A stretch of 64,000 bases of DNA, from assembly GCF_932526225.1 (NCBI RefSeq), contig NC_064044.1:10320906-10384905 (forward strand), in the 5' to 3' direction. The stretch is from Nematostella vectensis. Taxonomy: Eukaryota; Cnidaria; Anthozoa; Actiniaria; Edwardsiidae. Within the stretch, counting starts at the first letter, position 1; the number at the start of each line of letters is the position of its first letter. The translations under genes were made by a program, and so were the position numbers. The notes beneath the pieces are model-generated. The model was given only the letters and a program-made list of their open reading frames with translations, ran no database searches and had not been told where the DNA came from. Below, piece by piece: positions 35,750 through 58,580 of this stretch.

Positions 35750-35992
35750 AGGTTCTCATTAAATAAAAGCGTGTACTGGATTTATTCTTCCGAGCAAAAT
35801 GTTTGTGCCTTCGCGACTGCGTGACTGCGTTCTGCACACAATTCTTATCAACAAGAGCAGTTTATTGTAGGATTATCCGTCTTGACCACAAAAATAGTCA
35901 GTTAAAATCTATGCTATGTCTGGTGGTTAATATCATCAAATCATTGTCTTATGCCATTCTTTTAAAAGACTATACGATTCTTTTACAGCAAA

Positions 35993-45899
<9,907 letters not shown>

Positions 45900-46075
45900 A
45901 CGTCAAAACGGTTTGATTGACAATGCACTGTTCTCAATACGAGAAATGGGCGTTCACGTTTTTCCTCCTCTAGGAGCCAAACATTTGATTATCTGACGTC
46001 AAATGACGAAAGACAGCTTGCCTAAGGCAAGTCCCTTTTATAGTGCGAGTTCGTGTTTAAAGTTATGCCTAGTGC

Positions 46076-46304
46076 ACACCAGTGACATAACAGCATATGC
46101 GCGCGCACTCTTTTAAGCCCGACATAACGACATGGACATTATGACATAAAAGAAAAAACAAGTTTTTTTTTCTTATGTCGTTATTTTCATGTCGTTATGT
46201 TGGGCTTTTGGCAAAATGTCGAACCATTCACACTAGAACATATGAACATAAGGGTGCACGCGCTTATGTCAATATGTCATTATGTCACTAGTGTGCACCA
46301 GGCA
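46076..46304. mobile_element. Palindromic MITE (b), 3' of gene copy 2
   Basis: Counterpart of the element at 16975, about 229 bp, TTA at 46073-46075 and 46305-46307. It differs from the copy 1 element by small indels near the loop and right arm. Confidence 0.75.
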
Positions 46305-46524
46305 TTAGTTAATCCGACTTGCGTGACAATGTTGTTTAAATTTTGCTTTGAATACTTTTATGACTTTTTAAAGCAATCTTAAAAGATTGCATTGTTTTAT
46401 TTATTAAATAGAATCCAGGCATTTTATCGTAACAAGTTTTTATTTTCACCATAATTCAAGCCGATTTATTTCATAACAGAAAGGAACATCACATTTGCAT
46501 GGGATTCAAAGCCTACGTAACCAA

Positions 46525-46604
46525 GTGTCACGCAAGTCACGTGTCACGCAAGCCACGTGTCATGCAAGTAATGTGTCACGCAAATCATTTGTCACGCAAG
46601 TCAG
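46525..46604. repeat. 16-bp tandem repeat, five units, unit 2
   Basis: Same array as at 17418, same copy number, a few substitutions. Confidence 0.85.
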
Positions 46605-46885
46605 GTAGACGGGAATGCCGAATACATGTAAATTATGTGCATGCTTCGACTTATGTTTTATTTCGTGCTGTAGAAAGGGAATCAATTCTAAACTCATCAT
46701 CGAATGACATGGATGCATGCGATAAATGAAGGATTTGTATAAAAAGGTGTTGGAATAACGACACGTGGGTTGTATTTGACGCTTTATGTTGTATTTTTTA
46801 TTATAATTGCCAATACTAGCACAGAAACGCATGAAGATATTAAAACTCACCAAACTCAACACGATGTGCTCGGTTTTTTTTTTGT

Positions 46886-46932
46886 AGCGAAGCCAGCGCG
46901 GCCGCGAGCGGAGCCCCATAGGCATAGAAATA
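46886..46932. repeat. Fragment of the GC-rich repeat, inverted, unit 2
   Basis: A longer inverse copy with GCCAGCGCGGCCGCGAGCG before GAGCCCCATAGGCATAG. It marks the left edge of the roughly 950-bp segment that is present in unit 1 but absent from unit 2. Confidence 0.45.
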
Positions 46933-47005
46933 TACTTTGGTACCTATTAAGTTAATTCGTTTTTGTTTTCTTGTCTCTTTTATACCAAGCTGTTATTAGA
47001 TAAAA

Positions 47006-48530
47006 AGTTGACTAGGTACATGACATAATATAGCTGGTATAGCTATGAAATGCAAGGATATCTTTATAGCTGAGGTATAGATATGAAATGACAAGGATAT
47101 CTTTTTTTCCTCAGGTAAATAGAGCAAAGAATTAAGCCAGATTCATTATGTAGGCTAGCTGAAAGCAAATGTAAATTAATGTTTTTCATATTCTTTTATT
47201 GTTTAGTATAATTATATTCAATCAACCCCCATTCCTTTCCTATAGCCAACATAATATTCTCTTGCGGTGTTGATAATTCCCCTAAAATCTGAATGAATAA
47301 AAGCAAAATTATTGACAGACAGACAGATTAGTTAATTGTTACAATTTAAAGACTTTTACATTAGTGTGAATCCAATATATTTAACATGATAAGCCATTCA
47401 AATTCTCAAAAATACATATATACAGACAAAAGAACATAGAGAAGATACCACCTTATTTTATCGTATTTTCCCATAGTAAGAAGCAGCCGTATACCAATTT
47501 TGCAGCCATCCCTGCTATATTAGCTCTAGGATTTATTATTAGATAAAAAATTAGATTAAAAATTCATATTGTGTAGTTCCAGATAATATCCTATTGAGGG
47601 GGGTATGGGAAAAAAATTAATACAGTAACTGTTAAGGAAAAAGGGCATTTTACCTCTCTCCACCCTGGAAATTCCTGGGCGTTTGCACCCCCACCCCCTG
47701 ATAATTTCCAATCCAATGGGGGGGGGATGGAAATACACATTCTGATTTCTAATGCTTAAAGACCAGAGGTCCTAAAAGTTACTCACTGTTATTGCAAATG
47801 AACCAGTAAACTGATTGTATTATTCTCATGTGCATTGATTTGCATAGGTAACAACACATTGCTGGCATGAACTGTCATCAGCAAATGTAGATAGTCTTAG
47901 TGTGTGTGTGTATGTCCTGACCTACTGCACATTGTACCTATTTTTCTGGCATCTGTCCTCGTTTTCCCTTAACTTTTTTCAGGTGCCAGTAGCCTTTTAA
48001 ATATTTATTCTGTATCTTTAAACAAAAAAAATGCATGTAAGCTTAGGGGTAAATAAAAGGATGTTTTTTTTTTCTTGTAAATTGTTCTATGCATTTGTTC
48101 AATGGCTTGGCCCTATTCATGGCTGATTAGCTTTTACTTATTCATTAGCATGGTTCAAGAGAGCTACTCATTTGTAGTAATGACAGAGGGGAAAGGGGTT
48201 GGAATATTGTATTTCAAAATTATATGGATGTTTGCTAGAGATGAAAGATGGATTAAGAGAAAAAAGATTTCATTTATCAAAAATTTGTTTTTAGTATATA
48301 ATGAGTTAATTGGTAAAATGTATGAAAAGGATTTCAAAATATATGCATGTTTGCTAGAGATGAAAGATGGATAAGAGAAAAAGGATTTCATTTATCAAAA
48401 ATTCGTTTTTAGTATCTAATGAGTTAATTGGTAAAAATGTATAAAAAGGATTAGGAATTGAGGATCAGGTATAGTTTGAAAGTTTTCAACCTTGGTGTTA
48501 TGGGGTATGTAATTTTGGGCTCTCTAGTTT
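47006..48530. other. Segment found only in unit 2, 3' flank
   Basis: About 1.5 kb between flanks that are nearly contiguous in unit 1. AT-rich with a short GT run near 47900 and a C/G-rich patch at 47690-47730. At 48205-48450 a block of about 119 bases is tandemly duplicated (TTTGCTAGAGATGAAAGATGG twice). A 90-codon frame over this block has no recognisable domain. Confidence 0.6.
48205..48450. repeat. 119-bp tandem duplication, unit 2
   Basis: TTTGCTAGAG recurs at 48231 and 48350. The two copies differ by a few bases and one small indel. Confidence 0.75.
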
Positions 48531-48876
48531 GATTATATTTGGGCCCTTTAGTTTGATTATAGATTTGTAACGAGTGCAAAAAAGAATATGAATTTGTCTA
48601 TAATATCCCACTCTTTGTAAATCTATAGTCATACTACTTTATCAATTACCTGCTAGCAACCAGCCAACCAGCTATACTACTTCGTCTATTACCAGCCAGC
48701 AACCAGACAACCAACCATACTTCTTCGTCTATTACCAAGTACAACCAGCCACTCATAGCACACCTCGGCTCATACCACTATAGCCTAACATTCCCCCTTG
48801 CTTAAATACCTTAAATTATGCATTATCTGCTATAGTATTGACTGTGTAAACTCAGTCATGATTTTTTATTTCAGGA

Positions 48877-49235
48877 TCCATGATCCCCTCCATCCAAGGT
48901 CTTCTTAAAACATTATCCCTCCATCCATTATGCCCTCCATCCAAGGTCTTTTTTTTGCCATGATTCCCTCCATCCAAGGTCTTCTTAATCCATTATCCCT
49001 CCATCCATTATGCCCTCCATCCAAGGTCTTCTTTATCCATGATCCCCTCCATCCAAGGTCTTCTTTATCCATTATCCCTCCATCCATTATGCCCTCCATC
49101 CAAGGTCTTCTTTATCCATGATCCCCTTCATGCAAGGCCTTCTTTATTCATGATCCCCTACATCCAAGGTCTTCTTTATCCATGATCCCCTCCATATAAG
49201 GTCTTCTTTATCCATGATCCCCTCCATCCATGATT
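48877..49235. repeat. About 32-bp minisatellite, about 11 units, unit 2
   Basis: Same array as at 19247, more than doubled. Short ORFs on both strands here follow the repeat and are not genes. Confidence 0.85.
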
Positions 49236-49599
49236 CTGTGCTAATAATAATTTTGATTATTCAAGCCAACCTCTTGGGACCATACCAAAAGTTCCTAAAA
49301 TGATCAGGATCATCACCTTAAAAAGTCCAACATTGCAAAGAGCATTGTGTTGCTTTTTTATTCACCTTTGTAATTTGGGGTGTAGCAAATCAAAATGAGG
49401 GCTCGATTTGCGCCGCTTAAACATTCCCTCTTTTGACTTCCCTGTGGTTGTGTGGGGTGTCACTCGATAACGGAAGCAAAACGTTTCCATTGTATGTCTA
49501 ACCACCTTCAATTAAGAACTTTCGATCAACTGCTTGCCTTAGTTAGACCATCGGAAGCAGGATGATAAGAAGCAGTGGTTTTGTGTATATCATTTTGTC

Positions 49600-51360
49600 T
49601 AATAAAGATTAAAAACTCGATAGTACTGCCCGTGGTGATACTTGCCATTATGTATTATGTGAGATTCAATCCCTTTGGTAGTATCTTTCACATGAAAGGC
49701 CCACAGTAATCTATGTGGACTCTCACCCAGGGCTTGTGCGGCCACTCCCAGGGGAGGTAGGGGGCTGATGCAGGGGCTTTCTGCTTGATCTGGCTTTTCA
49801 TCATGGACTCTCTTTGTCGATGGAGGGTAACCAGGCATCGCTGGCGCCTTCATGCGACGTTTTACAAGATGCGTGTTTCATGAAACTCTTCCAGTACGCG
49901 CTGTCGAACCTGGTAGGGGCGGGGGAAAATAGGGGTAACACTTTTAGCTCCTTGTAGTATGCAGCCATCTTGAACACTTAGCTCTTCTTACCTTGATTTG
50001 TACACTGCAGGACTTCATTGTCTTTAAGCTTATTGACCACCCACGCACTTAAGTATGCAGTTATCATGAGCACTTAGCTCTTTTTACCTTGGGATTTGTA
50101 CAATGCAAGACTTTAGTGTCTTTTAGCTTAATTGACCACCCGCGCACGTAAGTATGCAGCCATCTTGAACACTTCGCTCTTCTTACCTTGATTTGTACAC
50201 TGCAGGACTTCAGTGTCTTTCAGCTTATTGACTACCCGCGCACGTAAGTATGCAGCCATCCTGAACACTTAGCTCTTCTTACCTTGATTTGTACACTGCA
50301 GGACTTCATTGTCTTTAAGCTTATTGACCACCCACGCACTTAAGTATGCAGTTATCTTGAGCACTTAGCTCTTTTTACCTTGGGATTTGTACAGTGCAAG
50401 ACTTTAGTGTCTTTTAGCTTTGTTGACCACCCGCGCACGTAAGTATCCAGCCATCTTGAACACTTAGCTCTTCTTACCTTGATTTGTACACTGCAGGACT
50501 TTTATTGTCTTTAAGCTTATTGACCACCCGCGCACTTAAGTATGCAGTTATCTTGAGCACTTAGCTCTTCTTACCTTGGGATTTGTACAATGCAAGACTT
50601 TAGTGTCTTTTAGCTTTGTTGACCACCCGCGCACGTACGTATGCAGCCATCTTGAACACTTCGCTCTTCTTACCTTGATTTGTACACTGCAGGACTTCAG
50701 TTTATTTGAGCTTATCGACCACCCGCGCTCGCAGCAAATACTCCTTACAATTTGTCAGGACCGGGTCTTCATGAGTCCAGTTACGAACCTCAGCTGTGGT
50801 AACAGGCGAAGCACCGACTTCGTCCAGCAGAAACATGATTTCTTCTGCAGGCACTTTGGTAAGCACGGGTAGAAGAGCCGGCTTAATGTGCCAGAATTAC
50901 CATGGCTACAACCTGACTTGTATACGATGTCATATCCATAACCGCGTAAGGTCACTGGCCAACTAAGTACACTTAGTACACTTTTTTCGCTCAAAAAGTG
51001 GTTTATGGTCAGTATTGTGAGTGAGGTGACGTCTATTTAGGTACTTATGGACCTTCTTCAAGACGAACATCACACTTGAGTCGGGTCGGTACGCAGCTCT
51101 TACAAGCTGCAATTTGACTGGGCAAATGAACAATATCCGCACCTCGACACAAAGAACGAGAAGAATAGAGACAAAAGAACTCCTTCGTAGAACAAAGATA
51201 ATAGGAGACAAAACAGCTGCGTACTTACTCCTTGAGTCTTCTTTATCTAGCTGTAAATACTTCATTACAGCTGTGTTTAGGGTCCTGGAAACAAAAGCAA
51301 TGACCCGGTCACTCCCATCATCCATGCGATATGATAGCACAGCCTCAACTTCTTAGTTGT
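49600..51360 (-). pseudogene. Decayed Ty3/gypsy retrotransposon 2, unit 2
   Basis: Same relic, somewhat more complete. RNase H is readable at 50963-51340, including VHKYLNRRHLTHNTDHKPL, but an extra stretch separates it from QLDKEDSR. The RNase H end WPVTLRGYGYDIVYKSG is seen within 50755-50994. The 96-bp array follows, then integrase with WPHKPWVRVHIDYCGPF near 49690-49770. Confidence 0.75.
49955..50735. repeat. 96-bp tandem array inside gypsy 2, eight units
   Basis: Starts near 49956, 50052, 50151, 50247, 50343, 50442, 50539 and 50637. Two unit types (CAGCCATCTTGAAC and CAGTTATCTTGAGC) recur in a partly regular order, so growth was by multi-unit blocks. Three more units than unit 1. Confidence 0.85.
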
Positions 51361-52369
51361 CAAAACAGCACGGGACACGCGCGTCTTATTTTTCGCGCGT
51401 TTTCGCTCTTCCAACTCGCGGCCGACACAGAGAATATATTGTTGGTCGTGTTTTACATCATTTTTAAAATCAAAAAAGAAAATCGATACACTTTTTAATA
51501 ATATAAAGAGGTTCAAACGATGGGTTTGAAAAAAGAAGGTAAGTAGGACTTTAATTTCATAAGCTTTTCGTCGGAGCTGGTCTGAAAACTACTCCTTGTG
51601 TTGATATTTTTCTAGACCTCAAGTAAGCTAATTTTAATGAACTTCAAACATTTAAAGCCATGAGGGGATGCTTTACCGACCTACCTCAGTAGTAATTCAG
51701 CTAGGTAATCATCCTTTATCGCATAAAAAAGGATAGAAAAAGCATGTGTTAATAGTGTCCGATTGATTGTCCGTTTTCTCAATCAAAAATAATTTTGTTT
51801 CTTCTTTGTTTTAAAATGTGAAAATGATATACAAAATGATATAAGCTACTATTTAGCGAAACGATCTTTGTTCTGTTTTGAAACAGTTTAACTGTTCAAT
51901 CCCCCACCCCTTGCCACACTTCCCATGATATTTTCAAATATCAACATCTAGCTGTACTCTCATTATTAGTCCCACATATTAAATGAGTATATAGTATGTA
52001 CCTTTTTTCCTCTCATGCAATTTATTCACAAATGGTATAAATGTTGAAGAAAATAAAAAAGCACACATTTTCTGTAAGAATCTATCATTTAATTTCAATT
52101 CTTCGATTATACTTTCTGAAACACCCAAAATTCTTTTCCAGATTAAGCAAAAAAAATATGGCTCAAATTGAATGTATGCTGGCTCAGCCTTCAGGCAGTG
52201 CCAAAATCTATATGCTATCTTTAATTAAACGATTCTTCCAATTCTGCTGTTTTTTAGGGGATTTCACACAATGGATCATCCTATTACAATATGGATGAGC
52301 TCGATGGCAGTTTCTTAAGGACTGCAACAAAATCGAAAAGTTTAGCACTTATTTTCAAACTTAGCTAGC

Positions 52370-54240
52370 CAACTAGTTCCAATCGAAGGTGAAATAGGGG
52401 GTACCTAAACGATTTCATACGTGGATGAGTAACTTGAGTTGCACAATCCATCCGAATTCCTCAACCCAACATAAACCACTGACACTGTATGAGCTTGATA
52501 TATAAACGTTGAAAAGAACAAAGAATTATAGAGTGAAGCTGTGAACGTGTGCTAGCAATCAAGACTAGAGATAACTGAAATACAATATGCTGGCTTGAGC
52601 AATTAATCCCTTTAAGCTAGATGCCCAAAGGGGGGTAAATTATTGTCCGAATAATGTGGTGTGTTTGCGTTTATTCGTTAAGGTGGTATTAATTGCCTCT
52701 ATTAGGAAAACGTTATTGGTATTCGGTATTTAACGAAATGAAATCCTCGTCTATTTGCTCATTCGCAGTTAACGTTAGATTCAACAGTCTGAGGCGAAAA
52801 TGGAGCAGGAAAGATCGTTGACACATTAGGTAAGTTATCGTTTTACATAAATGGATTGCAACCCGATTTCGAATCGATAGGCTACCACCATTCGCGAAAC
52901 ATATTTTTAAAGTAAGTTTGCTAATTTTTCATCAGATTCTATTGCTTTATAAGAAAATCCCAATTCTCAAAGTTCTTTTCGCGTGAGTATAAAATTAGCG
53001 TAAATTTACTAAGAAGTTATGAACAGACCCCCGAATAACAACTTTCGGGCTGCTAGATAAACACGACATGCTTTTGAGTAAATTTAGTTTTGAAAAAAGT
53101 GAATAGGTGGCCTTTGCAGGCAAAAAAGCTTTTTGAACAAACAAGCAAACACAAATGTGTGATAATTCAAGCATTTCAGATTCTCCTAGCACAACTAAAC
53201 AACTACTTTTTGAAGTATCCATACAGAAACCTCAGTTTTATAGCAGAAGAGTTTGAGGCATTTTACTAATTATATTTATTGCAATGTGATCAGAATATGG
53301 TCAATTGCTCACGGATGTGGCAAAAAATTCCATTTGTATGTAATCTATAATCCATCCCTTTCGCGAAAAGGAAAAACAAAATAGTTAGGGATCGTGTAAA
53401 ATTTCAGATCAATTCTCGATTAAAAAGACATCAACTTCTACAAAAAAGCGAAAACGAAAAGATAACAACATTAATGTATTCGTAGCAGTAAATGTGCCTT
53501 GACAGTCTGGTAAATCCTACTTGGACAATAACATTTTGATCAATAAAAGCTTTATTTTTAAATCTAGAATTGCGTGGTTGACGAGCTCCTAAGAAAGATG
53601 GGCGCGATTTAAATGCTACATCGGAAAATCGAAATAGCGGGTAGTTAACAAATTCTGCAATTCCAATTAACAAAGCTAGCCGTTTAGTTCCAACTGAAGG
53701 TGAAGTAGGGAGTACCTAAACAATTTCATCTGTGGATGAGTTACTTGAGTTGCACAATCCATCCGAATTAAGTGCGAACCTTAATTTTGTTTGTGTTGCG
53801 TTTCCAGCCTCATCAGTCGATGATCCAACGTAGCAATTATTAAAATTTATTGTATCCCATTTTCAGATGGTGCGAATCCCCTCCTATATGAGCAACTCAT
53901 CAATTTATGCCATATTGGTCAAAATAAGGAATTGTGAAAACGGTGTACACTTTGAAATACAAATTATTCACAGCGCTTAGTTTAAAATAAGGTATAGTTG
54001 TCTACACGAAACAATCCGATAAATCAAATGTGTGTTGGTGTAGCAGTGCAAAATGTGGTGTGTATTAGGAAAACGTTATTGGTCTTCGGTAATAATGAAA
54101 TGAAATCCTCTTGTTTGGTCATTCGCAGTGAACGTTAGATTTAGCAGTCTGAGGCGAAAAGGAGCAGAAAAGATCGTTGAAACATAAGGTAAGTAATCGC
54201 AACACAGACATGTATATTTTTTAAATTGTGATAAAGTAAG
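52370..54240. repeat. Tandem array of a 1.4-kb unit, about 1.4 copies, unit 2
   Basis: Same repeat as at 22185 but with only one marker (53025) and a partial second unit that joins unit 3 of the segmental duplication. A foreign insert of about 179 bases sits at 52459-52637. Confidence 0.88.
52459..52637. mobile_element. Unit 2-specific insert in the 1.4-kb array
   Basis: About 179 bases starting CCTCAACCCAAC and ending GGGGGGTAA, with AATT-type sequence on both sides (CCGAATT and ATTATTG). It is absent from every other array unit. The ends are weakly complementary, so a small non-autonomous transposon is possible. Confidence 0.45.
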
Positions 54241-55720
54241 TTTGCTTGTTTGTTTTCTGTCTTTTATTGACATGCAAACAACATGATATAACAACTGGAG
54301 CTCTATACTTTGCTTTAATTTCTAGATTTATATGATGTACATAATTATGCAAATAAATTTATTCTTGAGTACTCTATTAGACGCCACTATAAATCCCGAA
54401 GATTCCTTTTAAAATAGTCGTAAATAAAATATGTGTTGAATTGTCACCGAAGGTACAGATAATGTTGGCTTTTGGTTTTTCTAAGCTTAGTTTGATTCCG
54501 GTTCAACATTCGAAACGCTATCAAAAGTTATGTAATGATTTTTGGCATTGAACCTTATTTTAACTGCAGGATTAAAGTATTATTAACCGAGTGCGAGGTC
54601 TGTACAGAGAAATATCAGATCGAGGGCTTTGGTTTTTTTATTTATTATTATTTTTATTTATTATTTGCGACGAGAAAAACAAATCAACTACTTCCGTTTT
54701 TGCGCGAATTGCACTGCTCACCCCTTCTGCGCATAGTGGCGCGCGCTGTTTGTTCGAATTTTTCGGTATTTAGTGCGCGTGCGCCACAGTTGTATAAGAA
54801 AACAAAGCAAAAGACTCGCGTTTTTTACTTAAAATCGCTTTGACAGAAAAAGGAAGTCGGTTACCCCCACTTTTTATTTGCTCAAATAGTTAAATATATA
54901 CGAAAAAAAGATATACTGAAAGAAGAAAAAATTTGGCTTGTAGAAGTTTGTTTATTTTCTCTTAAAAGCCGTAAAAATACTTCAAAATGGCGCTTTTTAC
55001 AGTATAATTAGTGGCGAAAACAGTGTCTTTTAGTTTGATCTCTTAAATGTGATTTGTTTCGAACGCTAGCTACTACGGGTTATTGTTTGGGAGATTGGAT
55101 TTTGGAAGCTCGACAAACAGAACTTAATTTTCTAAACACTATAGGCACTATTTTTGAAAACTAAGAGTGATTTTCCCTCGCTCGATCAGTAAAAACGCGT
55201 CATCTCTACGCCCCTCTGTTGTGAAACGAGGTCGGTTACCCCTATTTTTTTATTAAATATTTTGAAAGCCCTTAACTTCAATATTGTTTATGCAAAGTTT
55301 TATTTCGAGGGAATTACCTTAACTTGTCTACCGATTTCATAAAGGCGGGAAAACAAGAAACCGCGCGCGGCCAACTGGTAATGTGAGAACTTGCTTACCG
55401 AAAAAAAATATATAATAAGCAAGACCGTGCAAGATAGAGGGAACAAATGCTGAACTGAGTTGCTTTTAAGACGTAAGAGAATTAAATTTAAATAGGCCTA
55501 AAGAAAGACAAATCGAAAACCCAAATTTTTCCTTGGCTTTATTCATTGTTCGTCGTCGTTGTTTTGAGAAGCACTATGATGTGATTCAACTTCAACGACT
55601 TTAACTCCAGGCAACCATTTTGCTTGATGAATCATTACTTGATCGGTCTGAAAGCTACAGGTTTTATCCTAAAGGTGCAATGAATACCAACAGAAAGTCT
55701 CTTGATTTAGGTAATACAAT

Positions 55721-58580
55721 CCTTGAGATAATTAGCCTTGAGGCCAATGAACTGTGACCCTTCGTATTTTCTGTTCTTTCTGTTTGCCTTCATATTCTGC
55801 TTGTATTTTTCGTCTTTGGCGTCTATCGCTTTCTCCTCCGTCGTTCTCCTTGTTGGTGTGTAATCTGGCTTGGTTCAAACACTTACAACTCGCATGGTTC
55901 ATAAGGTGTACTCCCGTAGCAGGGTGGGGTGTTGTTCTGCATGCTACTAGCATGTTGAGGATGGCCTTGCCTCCCGTACTTGTCCTTGCCTTCAAGGCTT
56001 GCTATCCGTTCGTATTTGTTTAGTGTTTGCACGAACTTCTCGCTTTCTCCATTTCTTCTTGGATGCCCTGGTGTTATCCTATGGGGATCGAACCCTTCCT
56101 CCTTTCCAAAATCCTCATAGTCCTTTAATTAAATGGTGGTCAATTATCGCTTTCTACCCTCTTCTTGGGTGTCACGAATGCTGCAAAGATGTTCTTCCCT
56201 TTTCGGACTCGTCCAGGCTTTCGCTCGGCACTTTCTCCACTACTGGGTATCTACTCCTTTTGTCTATAACCACAAGGTTGTATTGTCCGTCTGGTTCGAA
56301 GAAATCTGTTGACGGTCTCCAACGTTTAGTATGGATTTGTGTTGGCTTAGTAGGTTCTTTCTTGTAGCTTTTGGTTGCTACTTGGCACTGGTCGGCTGCT
56401 GTATCTATCATGCTGTTCATGTTTGAGAACCAATACTTCTCTCTCAGCATTTGCATGGTATTCGTCTTGCCATTTTGTGCCCGACTTTGACAATCGTTCC
56501 CTGTAGTACTTCTGGAAGTACGATTCTTTCTTTACGGAATACCAATCCTTCTGCGACTTAGTGTTCATGGCTCACATAGCAGTATGGCTGTATGTCCTTC
56601 TGAAGTGTTCATGGCTCAAATAGCAGTATGGCTGTATGTCCTTCTGAACTTCTCCCAGTTACCTCTTGCTATTCTCTCTACCAGTTTCTGTTTTTATCTT
56701 CTAGTGTCTCTAATTCTTGCTAGCACTACAGCGTGCTCTCCATCTACGGTCCATTTAATAATCTTCTCTGTGCTGGCACCCCCAGTCTCCGGGACTGTCG
56801 GAAATGTAATCTACTGGGTCTTCATCGTCTTTCCCTGACTCGATAATCAGCTCGGTGTCATCATCTTGCTTTTCCATTACACATTTCTCTATTCGCGGGG
56901 GCATCCCCGCATCCTTGTCCGATGTTGGTAATAAGGTTCTCCAGTTGGAACTGGTTCAAAAATGCCCTGTTGTATTCCCTGGTTGAGACATTTCTTGAGG
57001 AGTTGTTGCAAATAAAGTAGTAGTCAAAGTTCCTTGGCCGCTGTGCTTCCGGATTTGCTTTTTAATCCATTTTCAGCTTGAACTGTCCAGCAATTTCTTC
57101 ACTCTATGTTGCTTGCTTCACCGTGTTAATCATTAGATTATTGGGTTCTCTGATGCCCCCATCTGGATCAATCTTCAACATTCCAAGCTCGTTCAGTTTT
57201 TTTTCCTATGAGTAGTGGCGAATCTATTTTTTTCTCTTATCACCACGGAGCGAGTCTTCACTCCACTGTTCTTGTTCCGAATGGTGACTTGAATTTCCAC
57301 TCACACTTGAAAGTTGGTCTGGATGGTCTTCAGGGTCTTTTTGCATTCTCTCAAATCTTAAATCTCTTCAAAGCGGTGGAAAAGCGCCTTGTTTTGTACT
57401 CGTCCATTAGGTTGACACTCCACTATCGGGTTGAACATGTGCATTCACGTCCCCGAGTCTCACTGATACAGTACCCTTGGGCTCGCCTGATATTACTTTC
57501 TTTACATGGAACAGGTGGAAAGGTGCTTGGAAGATAACACCAGATTCACTATCCGATCCACTGCTAGAATCACCATGCTTTGGTTCAAGGCTGACTTGAT
57601 GGATAAGCTTAAATGTTCTTGTACGTTTGTCTTCTGTCCCGCTTTCTGACTTGCAGTTAAGGCTGCAAAATGGTTGTTTTAGCCACAATTTGGGCATCGT
57701 TTGCCATAGGCTATAGTACTTTCCAAGCTTGTGCGCAACAGTCTTCCAAAAGTAGTCACACTTGTTTCTGTAGTTTTTCCTCACCTCTGCACCTTTCTGT
57801 TATGGTAAGGGTTTCTTTTGTAGCCTGCTTGCAGGCGGGTGTTATTATCGCGGAAAACCCTCTCCGTTCGGTGATCGGGCGCCATCGTGTATTATAAGCC
57901 GCGTTAATATAAGATGGCGCCCGATCACCGAACGGAGAGGGTTTTCCGCGATAATAACACCGAGTACCGCCTGCAACGAGGCTATTTCTTTTGTGGTTGA
58001 ATCTTGTTCACTTTGAGCTCCACTTTCATATCTCTCACCTGATTATTCATTTCCTCCTTTTGCCCGGCGTTCCCCACGAATTCCGTTATGCTCCATCTCT
58101 TCTCTATGGCTCTTTTTATCAGCTCTTTTTATCTCCATCTGTAATAATCGTCTGAATTAGGTGCTTGGTATCGCATCATGGCTGTATATGCGACAATACT
58201 ATCATTCTTCTCTATCTTCTGTTTGTTAAAAGCATATCTTGCGTAGTGTTTATTTTTCTTCGGTAGGAAATGATTGTTCAGTTTTTTTTTTTTTTCAATC
58301 ATCCTTGAATGGTGTCGATTCTGTTAGGTTTCTCGTTATAGTCTCTCTATTTCTGTTTCTTTCTTATCTTACAAAAATCTTCATTGCTCTCACTTTTCTT
58401 TGATCTTTCTTATCTCAAAGTACTCAACTTCTTTAAAACCTTCTAACCATTTCTTCCTGGCTCTTCAGATACCCAGCTAATTCGTCGTGATGCTGAATGG
58501 CTCGGCTCGCACACTACTTTCATTTCATCCGCTCCCAGTTGTGATTCCTCTTTTTCTTAATATTTAGATTTAGGCACTGA
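55721..58580 (-). pseudogene. Decayed Ty3/gypsy retrotransposon 1, unit 3
   Basis: Same relic, clearly more diverged from units 1 and 2 than they are from each other. An extra T near 55981 shifts the integrase C-terminal frame (open only over 55732-55995). The zinc-knuckle side is readable over 57407-57784. The 5' part of the integrase frame remains at 56172-56456. Confidence 0.8.
57831..57974. mobile_element. Palindromic MITE nested in gypsy gag, unit 3 (perfect arms)
   Basis: The left arm reads GATCGGG, pairing perfectly with the right arm. Units 1 and 2 carry T at that position. The unit 3 state is probably ancestral. Confidence 0.8.

Noticed and set aside
48905-49121. Opposing short frames in the 32-bp minisatellite
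   Set aside because: Pure repeat translation (GWRGSW-type periods) on both strands.
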